From positions 86,206 through 150,205 of the forward strand of contig NZ_JABMKY010000020.1 in assembly GCF_013204845.1 (NCBI RefSeq): a stretch of 64,000 nt of DNA, in the 5' to 3' direction. The translations under genes were made by a program, and so were the position numbers. The DNA is from Paenibacillus qinlingensis (GTDB lineage: Bacteria > Bacillota > Bacilli > Paenibacillales > NBRC-103111). Below the pieces are notes generated by a model. That model saw only the letters and a program-made list of their open reading frames with translations, searched no databases and was not told the origin of the DNA. Below are positions 62,508 through 64,000 of the stretch, in pieces. Positions within the stretch are counted from its first letter, which is position 1. Each line of letters opens with the position of its first letter.

Positions 62508-63614
62508 ATGACACATGTGTTGAAGTTTGATTTCGGGGTAGGTGAACCGGAGTCAGGTTATACCAAGATTACTCCGCATACAGAGTATGAGAAATCGGTT
62601 GGATATGGTTTTAGCAATGTGAAAAATGTTCATGCCAAGGATAGAGACGAGCCTAGTGCTTTGCGCAGAGATTTTTGCATTCCGCTGGACACTTCGTTTC
62701 TGGTAGATGTTGCGGAGGGGACCTATCGTATTTCGGTTCTGTTAGGCGATGAGATCGCTGAAACGGAAACGACGATTACTACAGGTGAAGGAAGGCTTGT
62801 GCTTCATAAGCAACGTACTTCGGCGGGACATTATGCCCGTTCGAGTTTCTCTGTATGGGTCGCGGACGGGCAGCTTAAGCTAACGTTCACGGGCAGAGCA
62901 CCGCGCATCAATGCAATGGAAATCGAGCCAATACCTACTGCTTGCACGCTGTTTCTGGCAGGAGATTCAACCGTTACGGATCAGCCGACGGATGGGTATC
63001 CGTACGCGGGTTGGGGACAAATGCTCTCATTATTCCTCAAAGCAGATGCGGCGGTAGCCAATTATGCCTTGTCGGGCCGGAGCTCCTTGAGCTTTATAGG
63101 TGAAGGAGTATTGGATACGATTTGGAGCAAAATCAAGCCCCACGATTACTTGCTCATCCAATTCGGTCACAATGACCAAAAGCCGGATGAAGCACGGTTT
63201 ACAGAGCCATTTTCCACTTACAAGGAAACGCTGAAAATCTATATCGACGGCGCTAGGGAACGAAGCGCATATCCCATTCTGATCACGTCTGTGCAACGAC
63301 GGTTTTTCGAGGAAGATGGTACGCTGCGCGATACGCACGGCGACTATCTTGTTGCAATGCGCGAATTGGCTGCGGCTGAAGAAGTGCCTTTGATCGATCT
63401 TGCCGCTAGCAGCAAGGCTTTATTTGAAGCCTTAGGGCCAGAGGGGACGAAACGATTATTCATGTGGCTGGCGCCAGGTGAGTTCATGAATTTCCCGGAT
63501 GGCGTGGAAGACAACACGCATTTCCAGCAGTTGGGCGGGATTGAAGTTGCGAAGCTGGTTCATACTGGCTTGAAAGACTTGAAGCTGCAGCCGCTAAGCT
63601 TGTATTTGCGTTGA
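62508..63614 (+). CDS. Rhamnogalacturonan acetylesterase-like SGNH hydrolase (CE12 type)
   Basis: Predicted to remove acetyl groups from rhamnogalacturonan fragments. The 368-residue protein has an N-terminal galactose-binding/malectin-like domain (about 1-145, FDFGVGEPESGYTKI) and an SGNH domain: block I LFLAGDSTVTDQP with the nucleophile Ser, Gly in NYALSGRSS, block III QFGHNDQKP with Asn, and the Asp/His pair in DNTHFQQLGG. No signal peptide, so cytoplasmic like its operon partners. AAAGGAAA precedes the ATG, 18 bases after the propeller gene. Resembles B. subtilis YesT/RhgT. Confidence 0.9.
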   Translation: MTHVLKFDFGVGEPESGYTKITPHTEYEKSVGYGFSNVKNVHAKDRDEPSALRRDFCIPLDTSFLVDVAEGTYRISVLLGDEIAETETTITTGEGRLVLHKQRTSAGHYARSSFSVWVADGQLKLTFTGRAPRINAMEIEPIPTACTLFLAGDSTVTDQPTDGYPYAGWGQMLSLFLKADAAVANYALSGRSSLSFIGEGVLDTIWSKIKPHDYLLIQFGHNDQKPDEARFTEPFSTYKETLKIYIDGARERSAYPILITSVQRRFFEEDGTLRDTHGDYLVAMRELAAAEEVPLIDLAASSKALFEALGPEGTKRLFMWLAPGEFMNFPDGVEDNTHFQQLGGIEVAKLVHTGLKDLKLQPLSLYLR

Positions 63615-63647
63615 GATAGGGGGGCAACCTTGCCCCAGATAGAGTGG

Positions 63648-63686
63648 AAAAGGAGCTAAGCGTGTTTGCGCTTAGCTCCTTTTTGT
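63648..63686 (+). terminator. Rho-independent terminator of the rhamnogalacturonan operon
   Basis: Perfect 15-bp stem AAAAGGAGCTAAGCG / CGCTTAGCTCCTTTT with a 6-base loop followed by T. Confidence 0.9.
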
Positions 63687-63739
63687 GAATTTGTGGCAGC
63701 AGCGGGGACGAATTGGGGCAGTGAGGTTAATTCTGCGCG

Positions 63740-63879
63740 CTGTAACGGTGAAAAGCGCGCTTACAGATGCGAGAGGTGCTCGTATCGCCATCTTCCCGTG
63801 CTGTAACGGTGAAAACCGCGCTTACAGATGCGAGAGGTACTCGAATCGTCATCATCCCGTGCTGTAACGGTGAAAACCG
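63740..63879. repeat. 61-bp tandem repeat, about 2.3 copies, with hairpin in each unit
   Basis: CTGTAACGGTG starts at 63740, 63801 and 63862, an exact 61-bp period. Each unit can fold as CTGTAA-CGGT-GAAA-ACCG-CGC-TTACAG (first unit slightly different), a stem with a GAAA tetraloop. The third unit is cut off at 63879 where insertion-sequence DNA begins. An ORF through it is chance. Confidence 0.8.
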
Positions 63880-64000
63880 TGGACCTCTGTCAAGAAAGTA
63901 GACACCTAATAAGAGAAGTTAACTAACGCTTTTGTAGTAAAGTTCTTCAAATCGATCCGGCGAGACATAGCCCAAAGAACCATGGATTCTTTTACGGTTG
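63880..64000 (-). mobile_element. IS3-family insertion sequence (right portion cut by window edge)
   Basis: Starts with TGGACCTCTGTCAAGAAAG, a TG-leading terminal inverted repeat of IS3 type, directly at the break in the third 61-bp repeat unit. It contains the end of an IS3 OrfB transposase on the minus strand. Only the 3' end of the element is in the window, so its full extent is unknown. Confidence 0.8.
63919..64000 (-). CDS. IS3-family transposase OrfB, C-terminal end (partial)
   Basis: Minus-strand frame reads NRKRIHGSLGYVSPDRFEEL then YYKSVS and stop. This is the standard carboxyl terminus of the IS3-family integrase-type (DDE) transposase, just after the catalytic Glu region. The beginning of the gene lies beyond base 64000. 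It provides the catalytic part of transposition, normally made by frameshift fusion with OrfA. Confidence 0.88.
   Translation of the reverse strand, partial: NRKRIHGSLGYVSPDRFEELYYKSVS

Noticed and set aside
63685..63867. 60-codon open frame across the 61-bp repeat
   Set aside because: It follows the repeat, has no ribosome site and no recognisable protein features.
1..64000. CRISPR arrays, tRNA, rRNA, prophage modules
   Set aside because: No regular 24-40 bp spaced repeats, no cloverleaf or rRNA signatures, and no phage structural genes were found on reading both strands.

Overview
The window looks like a chromosomal segment of a spore-forming, plant-polysaccharide-degrading member of the Paenibacillaceae (Paenibacillus-like). 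The grounds are strong AGGAGG-type ribosome binding sites with frequent TTG and GTG starts, a GerA/GerC/GerB germinant-receptor operon, a YheC/YheD-type spore-coat ATP-grasp protein, an S-layer (SLH) protein, AraC regulators with an extracellular sensor domain, and several LplB/LplC/LipO-type sugar ABC importers. No rRNA, tRNA or CRISPR array was seen.

Region by region. 1-2710 is the end of a sugar ABC importer operon closed by a GH105 unsaturated rhamnogalacturonyl hydrolase. 2711-3215 is a repeat-rich gap. 3216-9852 holds a spore-coat ATP-grasp gene, a GH42 beta-galactosidase and, divergently, a complete importer (two permeases and a lipoprotein). 9982-11559 is a diguanylate cyclase. 12024-18108 is an AraC sensor-regulator with a second complete importer. 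18382-21909 is a secreted modular GH51 arabinofuranosidase flanked by gene debris. 22273-34488 is a patchwork of mostly small, AT-rich accessory genes: esterase, VOC, ArgC with GNAT, unknown proteins, Nudix, pentapeptide repeat, DUF4272, CPBP protease, DUF2809. 34527-37387 holds a TetR regulator, a broken hydrolase and poxB. 37657-44432 is mostly signalling: a hybrid kinase, DUF421, a nucleotidyltransferase and a two-component pair. 44570-48493 is a giant SLH protein. 48716-49747 is namA. 49936-53664 is the germination operon. 53806-55716 is a short MutS2 paralogue on the minus strand. 56160-63614 is an AraC regulator followed by a rhamnogalacturonan operon (PL26-type lyase, FG-GAP propeller protein, SGNH acetylesterase). 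The right edge cuts into an IS3-family insertion sequence.

The carbohydrate genes fit one theme. Membrane AraC sensors detect oligosaccharides outside the cell and induce CUT1 importers. Cytoplasmic enzymes without signal peptides (GH105, GH42, PL26-like, CE12-like) then dismantle imported rhamnogalacturonan-I fragments, while the secreted GH51 enzyme removes arabinose side chains outside.

The most interesting unexplained signals are two leader-peptide and terminator attenuators. One precedes the MutS2 paralogue that lacks its Smr nuclease domain (leader peptide MSEVVFN). The other precedes an unknown 128-residue protein (leader peptide MYNLILKQFHHHDRR). Both have the layout of ribosome-stress or antibiotic-inducible genes, so a Smr-less MutS2 under such control may be an undescribed inducible ribosome-rescue or resistance factor. 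Other notable signals are an 84-bp copy of part of a solute-binding-protein gene stranded behind the GH51 gene, a roughly 61-bp element shared by the AraC gene and the neighbouring transporter operon, tandem ARG boxes in front of an orphan argC, and an insertion sequence interrupting a 61-bp tandem repeat.
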